Shown: positions 1 to 7,408 of the stretch, piece by piece
Layout of the letters: every line of letters begins with the position of its first letter
Position numbering within the stretch: the stretch's first letter is position 1
Assembly: GCA_047974415.1 (NCBI GenBank)
Contig: JBKECH010000119.1
Coordinates: 1 to 22,455, forward strand
Reading direction: 5' to 3'
Length of the DNA: 22,455 bases
DNA from: JBKEAJ01 sp047974415
GTDB taxonomy: Bacteria; Bacteroidota; Bacteroidia; Bacteroidales; Prolixibacteraceae
Notes under the pieces: model-generated
Told to the model about the DNA's origin: nothing
Database searches by the model: none
The model's input: the letters and a program-made list of their open reading frames with translations, nothing else
Translations under genes and position numbers: made by a program

Positions 1-382
1 GGCCTCCATGGTGGCCATCCTAGGAGCTATCTTGCTAGTGGGTATTGTGGTGAAAAACGGTATCGTGATGATCGACTTCATCAACCTCTTGCGCGAGCGA
101 GGTGTGGAATTGCACCAAGCTGTGATAGAGGCCTGCCAAAGTCGTTTGCGTCCTATCCTCATGACAGCCATGACCACCGTGCTGGGCATGCTACCCATGG
201 CATTGAGTGTAGGCGAAGGTTCCGAAATGTGGGCACCGATGGGTATCACCGTTATCGGCGGACTGCTTTTCTCTACCATCATCACCTTGATTATCATTCC
301 GGCAGTCTATGTGCTGATGGCTGTAAAAGGAAGCCGAAACAAGAAGGCAAAAGTGCATAAGAAGTTTAAATTTTTAGATTAG
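1..382 (+). CDS. RND efflux transporter permease, C-terminal end (partial)
   Basis: This is the last ~126 residues of an inner-membrane RND pump subunit, open at the left window edge; the reading frame is already open at base 2, so the ATG at 8 is internal. The fragment carries the conserved C-terminal stretch of the AcrB/HAE1 type: a helix with GIVVKNGIVMID, a cytoplasmic loop ending in RLRPILMTAMTTVLGMLP, then GEGSEMWAPMG and a final helix, closing with a basic tail (KGSRNKKAKVHKK). Family knowledge: such pumps work as trimers with a periplasmic adaptor and an outer-membrane channel and export drugs, metals or other toxic compounds by proton antiport. The substrate cannot be told from this part. 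A PII-like gene follows after 6 nt, so the two are probably co-transcribed. G+C is visibly higher than in most of the window. Confidence 0.9.
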   Translation, partial: ASMVAILGAILLVGIVVKNGIVMIDFINLLRERGVELHQAVIEACQSRLRPILMTAMTTVLGMLPMALSVGEGSEMWAPMGITVIGGLLFSTIITLIIIPAVYVLMAVKGSRNKKAKVHKKFKFLD

Positions 383-388
383 AAGCAA

Positions 389-682
389 ATGAAATCCGTA
401 TTTATAGCATACAACCAAGCCAACACCGAGCGGGTAGAATATATGCTCGACCACTTGGGGGTGAAAGGGTTCACCATGTGGGACGAGGTGAAAGGTCGTG
501 GCACCAACGGGGGCGAACCTCGAATGGGCTCGCACACTTGGCCAGAGATGAACTCTGCCATCATGGCTATTGTGGAAGATGAACAAGTGGAGAAGCTGCT
601 CGATGCCGTGAAAAAGCTCGATGCCATCAACCACGAGGTGGGCGTGAAAGCCTTCGTGTGGGACATCCTGCAAATGGTGTAG
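389..682 (+). CDS. PII-like small signalling protein linked to RND efflux
   Basis: A 97-residue protein with the size and ferredoxin-like layout of PII/CutA-type trimers: an N-terminal strand (MKSVFIAYNQ), a helix (NTERVEYMLDHLGV), a shortened T-loop region rich in Gly (residues ~35-52, GRGTNGGEPRMGSHTWPEMN), a strand (SAIMAIV) and a second helix (VEKLLDAVKKLD). It begins 6 nt after the RND pump stop and is followed by a strong terminator, so it is the last gene of the efflux operon. Established background: PII-like proteins next to RND pumps are known and are thought to sense a small molecule or metal and modulate the pump. A specific ligand cannot be read here. The conserved uridylylation tyrosine of classical GlnB is not apparent. 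Assignment to the broad PII-like class is fairly secure; the role is inferred from context. Confidence 0.72.
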   Translation: MKSVFIAYNQANTERVEYMLDHLGVKGFTMWDEVKGRGTNGGEPRMGSHTWPEMNSAIMAIVEDEQVEKLLDAVKKLDAINHEVGVKAFVWDILQMV

Positions 683-701
683 GAAAGTTCCCCCTCATTG
701 C

Positions 702-749
702 AAAGCGATTTAACGACTGTTTAATTCAGTCGTTAAATCGCTTTTTGTT
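702..749 (+). terminator. Rho-independent terminator of the RND/PII-like operon
   Basis: A perfect 18-bp inverted repeat (702-719 against 727-744) with a 7-nt loop (720-726), followed by a T-rich tract. It lies 20 nt after the stop codon of the PII-like gene. Confidence 0.93.
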
Positions 750-777
750 TTTGTTGATCCAAATAACACCCCATTTA

Positions 778-934
778 TCCCAGAATATACAACCCATTAC
801 ATGTCCAAATCTCTTCAAAATAAGCGCTTCGCCAACTTTTATCTTTGGCATACATCAATCTACAACAGCTTTATTTTATTGATCTTGAAGCTCTCTCTAC
901 GGTGTTCCAATGCATAATCTAGGTTAATCTTGAA
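778..934. repeat. Intergenic repeat element, copy B
   Basis: The left end is CCCAGAATAT (779-788). The right end (about 888-934) contains CTACGGTGTTCCAATGCATA and ends ATAATCTAGGTTAATCTTGA. Both ends align with copies at 16978-17036 and 13663-13790. This is the most degenerate copy. It fills most of the gene-free stretch 745-1054; nothing else is evident there except the promoter before the acyltransferase. Confidence 0.5.
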
Positions 935-980
935 ATACAGATGCTTGGAGAGAATAAATTAACTTTTAATTGATAGATTA

Positions 981-1011
981 TTTCTTATTAATGTTCAATT
1001 TTGTACATTTG
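981..1011 (+). promoter_or_regulatory. Bacteroidetes-type promoter of the acyltransferase
   Basis: TACATTTG at 1004-1011 fits the -7 consensus TAnnTTTG. A weak -33 match (TTTC, 981-984) lies 19 nt upstream. Transcription would start near 1018, which excludes the upstream in-frame TTG at 1001 as start and supports the ATG at 1055 (or 1040). Confidence 0.5.
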
Positions 1012-1054
1012 CGAAGTGTATTATGACCGAATTGGCTACATGATTATAAACATT

Positions 1055-2200
1055 ATGAGGTATTCAGAAAAAGAATTTGACGACATCCGCCCATTCAATG
1101 ACGCGGAGTTTAAACGGGAGCTTGACATTTTGCTCAAGGACAAAGCAGTAAGAAATAGTGTGAATTACTTCTTTAATGAGCCTAGCGAGCAAGAGATAAT
1201 TATGACTCTTCTTGGAGGGCTAAGGAGTGTAGATGAATTTCAGTCAAAAGTTATAGCTTTAATACTAGAAAAGATTATAGACACAACTAGTGATGGTTTT
1301 ACGGACGATGGTTTTCAAAATATAGAGAATGACAAGCAGTGTCTATATCTGTCCAATCATAGGGATATTGTATTGGATACTGGCTTCCTGAATCTATTAC
1401 TACATCGTCACAACTTATCGTTCACAAGAACGGCAATTGGGAACAATCTACTTATTTATAAGTGGATCGAAAGTGTAGTGAAGCTCAATCGCTCCTTTGT
1501 TGTTAAACGAGATTTACCTATCCGCCAACAATTGGAAGCTTCAACACATTTGTCGCGTTACATTCGCTACTCGCTTGTAGACACCAACACGCCTGTTTGG
1601 TTGGCGCAAAGAGAAGGACGTACCAAAAACGGATGCGACAAAACTCAACCTAGCGTACTAAAGATGCTAAGTCTATCTAACAGTACAGGCTCATTTACAG
1701 AAGGTTTCCGAGAATTAAACATAATGCCATTGTCAATATCTTACGAGGTAGAGCCATGCCTGACAGCCAAGATAGACGAGAATATACTCAGGGACAGAGG
1801 AGAGTTTGAGAAAGCAAAAGAACACGATTTAGCAGCAATGTTCAATGGAATAGACCAATATAAAGGGCGAATACATTTTGGATGTGGAAAACCACTAGAA
1901 ATTAAAGATGAGGATTTTAAAGGCTTGAATAATAAAGATGCTCTTGCCAAATTAGCTTGCTTGATAGACAAGCAAATATATAGCAATTTCAAACTATTCC
2001 CTTTTCATTACATAGCGTACGATAGAATGTCGTCGCAAAGTGCATCTAGGGATAAATATACTGACGAGGATATTAAAAACTTCGACATGCTGCTTTCCGA
2101 GAATATCGATAAACTATCTGCCCACAATCCAGATGAAGTTGTTGCGAAATTCATAGCGATTTATTCGAATCCTATAAATAATCTGTTGGAAAATAACTAA
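1055..2200 (+). CDS. PlsB/PlsC-like phospholipid acyltransferase
   Basis: A 381-residue cytosolic or membrane-associated acyltransferase of the glycerolphosphate acyltransferase superfamily, usually annotated in Bacteroidetes as 1-acyl-sn-glycerol-3-phosphate acyltransferase. Visible signatures are the catalytic block SNHRDIVLDTGFLN (His at residue 102) and the substrate-binding block REGRTKNG (residues 186-193), equivalent to the EG(G/T)RS block of PlsB/PlsC. The His-to-Asp spacing differs from textbook HX4D: Asp falls at H+2 and H+6. I chose the ATG at 1055 because MRYSEKEFDDIRPF resembles the start of Bacteroides homologues as I recall them and because a promoter overlaps the upstream start; ATG 1040 is the alternative. 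kbl follows after 101 nt without an obvious promoter, so the two may be co-transcribed. Acyl donor and acceptor are unknown. Confidence 0.82.
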   Translation: MRYSEKEFDDIRPFNDAEFKRELDILLKDKAVRNSVNYFFNEPSEQEIIMTLLGGLRSVDEFQSKVIALILEKIIDTTSDGFTDDGFQNIENDKQCLYLSNHRDIVLDTGFLNLLLHRHNLSFTRTAIGNNLLIYKWIESVVKLNRSFVVKRDLPIRQQLEASTHLSRYIRYSLVDTNTPVWLAQREGRTKNGCDKTQPSVLKMLSLSNSTGSFTEGFRELNIMPLSISYEVEPCLTAKIDENILRDRGEFEKAKEHDLAAMFNGIDQYKGRIHFGCGKPLEIKDEDFKGLNNKDALAKLACLIDKQIYSNFKLFPFHYIAYDRMSSQSASRDKYTDEDIKNFDMLLSENIDKLSAHNPDEVVAKFIAIYSNPINNLLENN

Positions 2201-2301
2201 GTAGCGTATTAGTAGTTTGGGCAACATAAGCACTAACAACACAATTAAATTCAGCGTATTGCAATATCTGACAATTAGTAATATAAAATAAATATATAGA
2301 T

Positions 2302-3489
2302 ATGTACGGAAAATTCAAAAAAGAGCTACAAGCTCAGTTAGACGAGTTGAGAAATCATGGTTTATTTAAAACTGAACGCATTATCCAATCGTCTCAAAGC
2401 TCTGAAATTGAGGTCGGAGATAAAAGAGTAACAAACTTCTGCGCCAACAATTATCTAGGATTGGCAAATAACCCAGGGGTTGTAAAAGCCGCTCAATCCA
2501 TCATGGATAAATGGGGCTTTGGACTGTCATCAGTAAGGTTTATATGTGGCACACAAGAAATACACAAAGAACTGGAAGCGAAAGTTTCGAGCTTTCTGGG
2601 CACAGAAGACACCATTCTCTATTGTGCCGCCTTCGACGCAAACGGCGGAGTATTTGAACCCCTGCTCAACGAGAAGTGTGCGATTATTTCGGATGAATTA
2701 AACCATGCTTCGATAATTGACGGCGTGCGTTTGTGCAAGGCACAACGGTTTAGATACAAGCACTCCAATATGGAAGAGCTGAGACAATGTCTTGAAAACG
2801 CAAAGACTTGCGAATTTAAGATAATTGTCACCGACGGAGTTTTTTCCATGGATGGCGACCTTGCTAAACTACCAGAAATATGCGACTTAGCGGATGAATA
2901 TGAAGCTCTTGTAATGGTCGACGATTCGCATGCCACAGGCTATATTGGAGAGTCTGGCAGAGGAACAGCTTCTCACTTTGGCGTTCAGGACCGGGTAGAC
3001 ATTATAACGACAACCTTTGGTAAAGCTCTTGGTGGTGGCAATGGAGGATGCACATCGGGACGCAAAGAAATAATAGAAATGCTACGCCAACGTTCACGTC
3101 CATACTTGTTTTCTAACACTCTGGCGCCTGCAACAGTAGGAGCAACATTGGAAGTCATAAAGATGCTCGAAGAAGATAGCGAATTGACAGCGAGAGTGAT
3201 GGACAACGCCAATTATTTCAGAGACAAGATGGACGCATCAGGTTTCGACTTAGTACACGGAAACACTGCCATTGTTCCTGTTATGATATACGATGAACCT
3301 AAGGCAATAGAGTTTGCCGACGAATTGCTCAAGGAGGGAGTTTACGTTATAGGTTTTGTATATCCTGTCGTTCCTAAGGGCAAGGCAAGGATAAGGGTGC
3401 AATTGTCAGGAGCACACACAACAGAGCAAATCGACCATGCCATAGGAGCTTTTATCTCTGTTGGTACGCGCTTAAACATAATTAACTAA
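2302..3489 (+). CDS. kbl: Glycine C-acetyltransferase (2-amino-3-ketobutyrate CoA ligase)
   Basis: A 395-residue PLP enzyme of the alpha-oxoamine synthase family. It cleaves 2-amino-3-oxobutyrate (from threonine dehydrogenase) with CoA to glycine and acetyl-CoA. The sequence is collinear with E. coli Kbl (398 aa): NFCANNYLGLAN (45-56), SVRFICGTQ (77-85), DELNHASIIDGVRLCKA (131-147), MVDDSHA (205-211), the PLP lysine in TTFGKALGG (Lys241), and RPYLFSNTLAP. The SVRFICGTQ block and the overall match separate it from serine palmitoyltransferase and KAPA synthase paralogues. No threonine dehydrogenase gene is in the window. The upstream acyltransferase is an unusual partner and may only be a positional neighbour. 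A separate promoter precedes the next gene. Confidence 0.95.
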   Translation: MYGKFKKELQAQLDELRNHGLFKTERIIQSSQSSEIEVGDKRVTNFCANNYLGLANNPGVVKAAQSIMDKWGFGLSSVRFICGTQEIHKELEAKVSSFLGTEDTILYCAAFDANGGVFEPLLNEKCAIISDELNHASIIDGVRLCKAQRFRYKHSNMEELRQCLENAKTCEFKIIVTDGVFSMDGDLAKLPEICDLADEYEALVMVDDSHATGYIGESGRGTASHFGVQDRVDIITTTFGKALGGGNGGCTSGRKEIIEMLRQRSRPYLFSNTLAPATVGATLEVIKMLEEDSELTARVMDNANYFRDKMDASGFDLVHGNTAIVPVMIYDEPKAIEFADELLKEGVYVIGFVYPVVPKGKARIRVQLSGAHTTEQIDHAIGAFISVGTRLNIIN

Positions 3490-3509
3490 AAAAAAATCAG
3501 AATAAATTG

Positions 3510-3539
3510 TTGTTTATAAAAAACTTTTTATTACATTTA
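3510..3539 (+). promoter_or_regulatory. Promoter of the small conserved gene at 3602
   Basis: TTG (3510-3512), a 19-nt spacer and TACATTTA (3532-3539), one mismatch to TAnnTTTG. It sits in the AT-rich gap after kbl and would give a leader of about 55 nt. Confidence 0.45.
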
Positions 3540-3601
3540 GTCGTTCGTTTTAATAGAGCAACAATAGATTTTTTATTATAAACCTTTAAATTCTTATAGA
3601 T

Positions 3602-3844
3602 ATGGAGGCAACAATAACTTTCAACGAGTTGAGGAAAATCAAAGACAATCTGCCTGACGGAGCGATGCACCAGATGGCTGAAGAGTTTGGACTAAATGTC
3701 GAAACAGTTCGTAATTATTTTGGTGGAGAGAACTTCGAAGCTGGCAAATCTGTTGGTTTGCATGTAGAGGAAGGACCTGATGGAGGGATAGTTCACATCG
3801 ATGACACCAAACTATTGCAAAGGGCAAGAGAACTTATGGTTTAG
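3602..3844 (+). CDS. Small conserved Bacteroidetes protein, putative DNA-binding
   Basis: An 80-residue acidic protein without signal peptide or membrane segment. Residues ~18-40 (DGAMHQMAEEFGLNVETVRNYFG) look like a helix-turn-helix: a short helix, a turn at FGLN, then a recognition-like helix VETVRNYF. The C-terminal half (HVEEGPDGGIVHIDDTKLLQRARELM) has a Gly turn between short strands and ends in a helix. I recall similar 80-residue proteins annotated as DNA-binding protein in Bacteroides, but the function is not known to me. It has its own probable promoter and a terminator, so it is probably monocistronic. Confidence 0.75.
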   Translation: MEATITFNELRKIKDNLPDGAMHQMAEEFGLNVETVRNYFGGENFEAGKSVGLHVEEGPDGGIVHIDDTKLLQRARELMV

Positions 3845-3869
3845 GGTAAAGAAACGAAACTGTTTTTAC

Positions 3870-3905
3870 AAGCACGAGGTTCATTTTAGAACTTCGTGCT
3901 TTTTT
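3870..3905 (+). terminator. Rho-independent terminator between convergent genes
   Basis: A 13-bp stem (3870-3882 against 3889-3901, one G-T wobble) with a 6-nt loop, followed by a T run ending at 3905. It overlaps the stop codon of the minus-strand gene that ends at 3904. Confidence 0.85.
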
Positions 3906-4938
3906 AGTCTAAAATTGCATCGCCGCCAGATTTTTTATTATCAGTCTTTAAATTCAAACTTTTAAGATTGAAACGAGTGTATAATACTGAAAGAGAAATC
4001 AGTCCAACAGTCAACAACATGAAGTTTTGGGTAGTATGCAAGACAAGCGCAAAGGTCGATGCCTCGATGTTCCCAATACCATAGATGCTCAACGATAAAA
4101 TAACCATATAGTGCCATGTCCCAATGCCACCTGGAGATGGAAACAAAACACCCAAACTACCCAGTATGAATACAACAAGCGCGCTGTTGGCAGATAGGTT
4201 TGCTGTAAAGTCGAAGGCGAAGAAAACCAGATAAGTCATTAAATAATACATTGTCCATATGAAAACCGAATGAGCAACAAACACCCATTTGTTTTTCAGT
4301 TTGCCGATTGCAGAAAACCCCTCTATAAAGCTCTTTGTAGCCATTCTTATTTTATCCAAAACTACTTTCCCTAGAATTTGTTTTCTAAAAACAAATCCCA
4401 TCACTATCAGCAGAAAAAATAGAATTATAAATATCTTATTGTTTAATATTGAGTTTGTAATGTGCTGTAATGATGCATTGTCGTTTATGAGCTGCATTAT
4501 CCTTCCGAAGTTCAAGGCTAGGGCTATAAACAAAATAACAATCATCATTACAAGGTCTATAAGGCGCTCGGCAACAACCGTTCCCATAAGTTTTAAAAAA
4601 GGGATTTTTTCTACTTGCGCCAAAGCAACACAACGACTCACTTCGCCACCTCTTGGTATTATCAGATTCACCATATATCCAATCATCACCGAGTGGAAGC
4701 ATGTGGCAGTTCTGACTTTGTAGTCCATTTCTCCTAACACTTGTTTCCACCTGAAAGTGCGACTTATATGACTAAGCAAGCCTGCAAACAAAGACAGTAC
4801 TATCCAGATATATTTGGCATTCAGAAAAGCCTCTTTTATCTTACCTAGGTCTTCGTCCTTGTATATAAAGTAAAAAATGACACAGCCTACAGTCAGAAAG
4901 AATAAATATTTAAGAGCTTGTATAAATTTTGAACTCAT
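3904..4938 (-). CDS. Flippase-like membrane protein (lysylphosphatidylglycerol synthase TM family)
   Basis: A 344-residue integral membrane protein with about eight hydrophobic segments, matching the UPF0104/LPG_synthase_TM (flippase-like) family. Motifs seen: SRTFRWKQVL (59-68), a PRGGEVSR loop (95-102), VAERLIDL (122-129) and the family signature FPSPGGIGTWHY (266-277). It lacks the C-terminal aminoacyltransferase domain of MprF, so it is the stand-alone membrane half. Such proteins are presumed to move lipids or lipid-linked intermediates across the inner membrane; the substrate is unknown. It is convergent with the 80-residue gene and divergent from rsmA. Start ATG at 4938 places the first membrane helix right at the N-terminus. 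Confidence 0.82.
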   Translation of the reverse strand: MSSKFIQALKYLFFLTVGCVIFYFIYKDEDLGKIKEAFLNAKYIWIVLSLFAGLLSHISRTFRWKQVLGEMDYKVRTATCFHSVMIGYMVNLIIPRGGEVSRCVALAQVEKIPFLKLMGTVVAERLIDLVMMIVILFIALALNFGRIMQLINDNASLQHITNSILNNKIFIILFFLLIVMGFVFRKQILGKVVLDKIRMATKSFIEGFSAIGKLKNKWVFVAHSVFIWTMYYLMTYLVFFAFDFTANLSANSALVVFILGSLGVLFPSPGGIGTWHYMVILSLSIYGIGNIEASTFALVLHTTQNFMLLTVGLISLSVLYTRFNLKSLNLKTDNKKSGGDAILD

Positions 4939-4956
4939 GAAAAATTGCTACTTTTG
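4927..4956 (+). promoter_or_regulatory. Possible promoter for rsmA-mgtE
   Basis: TTTTG (4927-4931), then TACTTTTG (4949-4956), a full TAnnTTTG match. The 17-nt spacer is shorter than the usual 19-21. It overlaps the start of the divergent gene and would leave a leader of about 250 nt before rsmA. Confidence 0.3.
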
Positions 4957-5071
4957 TCGTTGAAAAGGTGCGAAGTTAAGAAAATATATGTTTGTGAAAA
5001 AATGAATTGAGCCATGAGTTACAAGTTCTCACACAGGAGCACGACTAATTGGCGAGATACATCTGGCAATG

Positions 5072-5105
5072 AAAAACAAAATATAAACATATGAAACCTT
5101 CATGC
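5072..5105 (-). repeat. 34-nt dispersed repeat, copy 1 (minus orientation)
   Basis: The reverse complement of this stretch matches 19022-19055 at 32 of 34 positions, with core GCATGAAGGTTTCAT followed by TGTTTATATTTT. It lies in the gene-free region 4939-5215 upstream of rsmA. Confidence 0.7.
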
Positions 5106-5107
5106 AG

Positions 5108-5136
5108 TAGGCTATAGGCTGTAAGCTATAAGCCTA
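5108..5136. repeat. Imperfect hairpin repeat upstream of rsmA
   Basis: TAGGCTATAG (5108-5117) and CTATAAGCCTA (5126-5136) form a stem with one bulged base around an 8-nt loop. A related inverted segment (5182-5195, containing GGCTTACAGC) mirrors 5116-5130 at 13 of 15 positions. The rest of 4939-5215 also holds a direct repeat CACACAGGAG (5030-5039 and 5141-5150). Confidence 0.5.
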
Positions 5137-5215
5137 ACTACACACAGGAGAATGATTATAAACCGGCAAAAGCATAAAGCCTATGGCTTACAGCTCATTG
5201 CAGAATTTTGAACAG

Positions 5216-5995
5216 ATGAAGCAAACACCAGTACGTCCAAAAAAGCATCTAGGTCAGCACTTCCTCACTGATTTAAATATAGCGCAAAATATAGTATCTT
5301 TAGTAGGAAATGGCAACACTAAAAATGTTCTAGAAGTAGGTCCAGGCATGGGGGTGCTAACACAATATCTCCTTGAAGATACAAGCCTCAATTTATCTGT
5401 CGCCGAAATAGACACAGAGTCTGTTGAATACCTTAAAACGCAATTCAGGATGCTGGATGGGAAAATCTACGAAGAGGATTTTCTGAAAATGGATTTAAAA
5501 TCTAAATTTAATGAACAAGTACTCATTGTCGGAAACTTTCCGTACAACATATCAAGCCAAATATTTTTCAAGGTACTGGAATTCAGAGATATTATTCCTC
5601 AGGTGGTTGGCATGGTTCAAAAAGAAGTTGGGCAACGTATTTGCGAGAAGGAAGGCTCGAAAATATATGGAATATTAAGTGTCCTTTTGCAGGCATTTTA
5701 CGATGTGAGTTATGAGTTCACAGTCCATGAAAACGTTTTCAACCCACCTCCCAAAGTGAAGTCGGCAGTAATAAAATTAAATAGAAAGCCAGACTTTGCC
5801 CTAGACTGCAACGAGAAACTTTTTTTTAGCGTTGTGAAACAGGCGTTTGGTCAAAGGCGAAAAACTCTGCGAAACAGTCTTAAGAGCCTTACTCCCGAAG
5901 CAGTGAAGCACAAGGCAGTATTTGACAAAAGACCAGAACAGCTGAGTGTTGAAGCATTTTTAGAACTTACAAATTTAATAAACAAAGGAGGTTAA
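5216..5995 (+). CDS. rsmA: 16S rRNA (adenine1518/1519-N6)-dimethyltransferase
   Basis: RsmA (KsgA) adds four methyl groups from SAM to two adjacent adenines in the 3' hairpin of 16S rRNA during small-subunit assembly. From the ATG at 5216 the protein has 259 residues, normal for the family. Motifs: HLGQHFL (11-17), the SAM-binding EVGPGMG (40-46), catalytic motif IV as NFPYNIS (107-113, Phe in place of the common Leu), MVQKEVGQRI, FNPPPKVKSAV and FGQRRKTLRNSLK. An in-frame ATG at 5183 exists, but its extra 11 codons lie inside a repeat shared with the upstream hairpin, so I reject that start. mgtE starts one nucleotide after the stop codon, implying an operon. Confidence 0.95.
   Translation: MKQTPVRPKKHLGQHFLTDLNIAQNIVSLVGNGNTKNVLEVGPGMGVLTQYLLEDTSLNLSVAEIDTESVEYLKTQFRMLDGKIYEEDFLKMDLKSKFNEQVLIVGNFPYNISSQIFFKVLEFRDIIPQVVGMVQKEVGQRICEKEGSKIYGILSVLLQAFYDVSYEFTVHENVFNPPPKVKSAVIKLNRKPDFALDCNEKLFFSVVKQAFGQRRKTLRNSLKSLTPEAVKHKAVFDKRPEQLSVEAFLELTNLINKGG
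5984..5992 (+). promoter_or_regulatory. Strong Shine-Dalgarno for mgtE
   Basis: AAAGGAGGT, fully complementary to the 16S anti-SD, ends 4 nt before a GTG start at 5997. The match is unusual for Bacteroidetes and supports GTG as the start, because the ATG at 5995 opens a frame that stops after three codons. It is embedded in the last codons of rsmA. Confidence 0.75.
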
Positions 5996-5996
5996 T

Positions 5997-7355
5997 GTGT
6001 CAAATGTAGTAAGCAAAGAATTGATAGAAAAAGTAATTGAACTTTTAGAATTGCACGATGAAGACCTACTGCTAGAGACTATCGATGATTTGCACGCGGC
6101 AGACCTTGCCGAGATAATGGAGCATCTATCCATCGACGAAGCAAAAGAAATATATTTACTCCTTGACGGCGAAAAGGGGGCTGATGTTTTACTGGAAATT
6201 CCCGAAGATAACCTAAAACGCTTTTTAAAAGCCCTTCCTCCAGAAGTTATTGCTAATCAATTTATTAACAACATGGAGTCCGATGACGCAACAGATATTA
6301 TCGGACTTCTGAACGACGACGACAAGCAACAGGTGCTAGGTAGTTTAGAGGACCTAGAAAGAGCTGGCGACATCGTCGATCTACTTGAATACGACGAAGA
6401 TAGCGCAGGAGGATTGATGGCAAAGGAGCTTGTCTCTGTAAACGAAAATCTGACAGTGCAAGCCTGTTTAAAAGAAATAGCAAAACAAGCAGAAGATGTA
6501 GACGAGGTTTATCACGTATACGTTGTAAACGACGACGATGTGCTGAAAGGGGTGTTGTCGCTCAAAAGTTTAATCTCTAATCCGACAAATGCTAAAATCT
6601 CATCTCTATATAACAGCGAAATATATAGCGTTCGCACCGACCTTGGAGAAGATGAAGTCGCCCAGATGATGGAAAAATACGATTTAGTAGCCATTCCTGT
6701 TGTAGATAGTATCGGACGATTGAAAGGACGTATTACCATCGATGATATCGTGGATGTAATTAGAGAGGAAGCTGAAAAAGATTTGCAGATGGCGGCAGGT
6801 TTGACTGGCGAGATTCATGCGGGCACTCGCCCATGGGCAATGGCTCGCTCTCGCATTCCATGGCTACTCATAGGTATGATAGGAGGCTTGTGTGGATCGA
6901 ATGTTATAGGCTCGTTTCAGGAGATTATTACAAAAATGCCGTCAATAATGGCATTTATCCCACTGATAGCAGCAATGGCAGGTAATATGGGCATACAGTC
7001 TTCATCAATCGTAGTGCAAGGACTGGCAATGGGGAACGACCATATGTCCTTGGCAAAAAGACTAAGCAAAGAACTGTTAGTAGCAATATTCATAGCAACC
7101 ATTTTTGGGACATTAATCTATTTATATGCTCACTTTGTGGCTCACGATTTGACATTAGCATTTTCTTTAAGTCTATCGTTGATTGTCGTAATGTTATACG
7201 CCTCTGTCTTTGGTACAATAGTTCCTATCGTGCTAAGTACCATGAAAATAGACCCTGCAGTAGCAACAGGTCCCTTCATAACCACAACCAATGATATCGT
7301 AGGTCTAACAATTTTCTTCACCGTAAGTTCCATGGTCTACAACACTATGTCCTGA
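5997..7355 (+). CDS. mgtE: Magnesium transporter MgtE
   Basis: A 452-residue MgtE-type Mg2+ channel/transporter of the inner membrane. Order of parts: an acidic N-domain of helical repeats (~1-130), two CBS domains (~135-260) that sense cytosolic Mg2+, a plug helix leading to RPWAMARSRIPWL, then a five-helix membrane domain (~280-452). Signatures are DEDSAGGLMA at the N/CBS junction, PLIAAMAGNMGIQSSSIVVQ in the pore region and DPAVATGPFITTTNDIVGL, whose Asp433 corresponds to the pore Mg2+-binding aspartate of Thermus MgtE. The start is GTG, with a strong SD overlapping rsmA, so translation may be coupled. The family closes its pore when cytosolic Mg2+ is high. The length is normal and nothing is missing. 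Confidence 0.95.
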   Translation: MSNVVSKELIEKVIELLELHDEDLLLETIDDLHAADLAEIMEHLSIDEAKEIYLLLDGEKGADVLLEIPEDNLKRFLKALPPEVIANQFINNMESDDATDIIGLLNDDDKQQVLGSLEDLERAGDIVDLLEYDEDSAGGLMAKELVSVNENLTVQACLKEIAKQAEDVDEVYHVYVVNDDDVLKGVLSLKSLISNPTNAKISSLYNSEIYSVRTDLGEDEVAQMMEKYDLVAIPVVDSIGRLKGRITIDDIVDVIREEAEKDLQMAAGLTGEIHAGTRPWAMARSRIPWLLIGMIGGLCGSNVIGSFQEIITKMPSIMAFIPLIAAMAGNMGIQSSSIVVQGLAMGNDHMSLAKRLSKELLVAIFIATIFGTLIYLYAHFVAHDLTLAFSLSLSLIVVMLYASVFGTIVPIVLSTMKIDPAVATGPFITTTNDIVGLTIFFTVSSMVYNTMS

Positions 7356-7384
7356 GTACTGCAGACTTGTGTTTTACTGGTGAC

Positions 7385-7408
7385 AGGAAACCTGTTTGTT
7401 CCTTTTTT
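7385..7408 (+). terminator. Weak terminator after mgtE
   Basis: A short stem (AGGAA and GTTCCT, 7385-7391 against 7398-7403, one bulged A) runs directly into a T run ending at 7408. It overlaps the -33 region proposed for the next gene. Confidence 0.4.

Noticed and set aside
658..882. 74-codon plus-strand frame after the PII-like gene
   Set aside because: It overlaps the PII-like gene end, runs through the terminator hairpin and into repeat copy B.
2302..3489. Serine palmitoyltransferase or another sphingolipid-type alpha-oxoamine synthase
   Set aside because: The lipid acyltransferase neighbour made this tempting, but the sequence follows E. coli Kbl throughout, including SVRFICGTQ and the C-terminus.
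4289..4723. 144-codon frame antisense to the flippase-like gene
   Set aside because: The opposite strand has a clear family match with membrane segments and signature motifs; this frame is a shadow.
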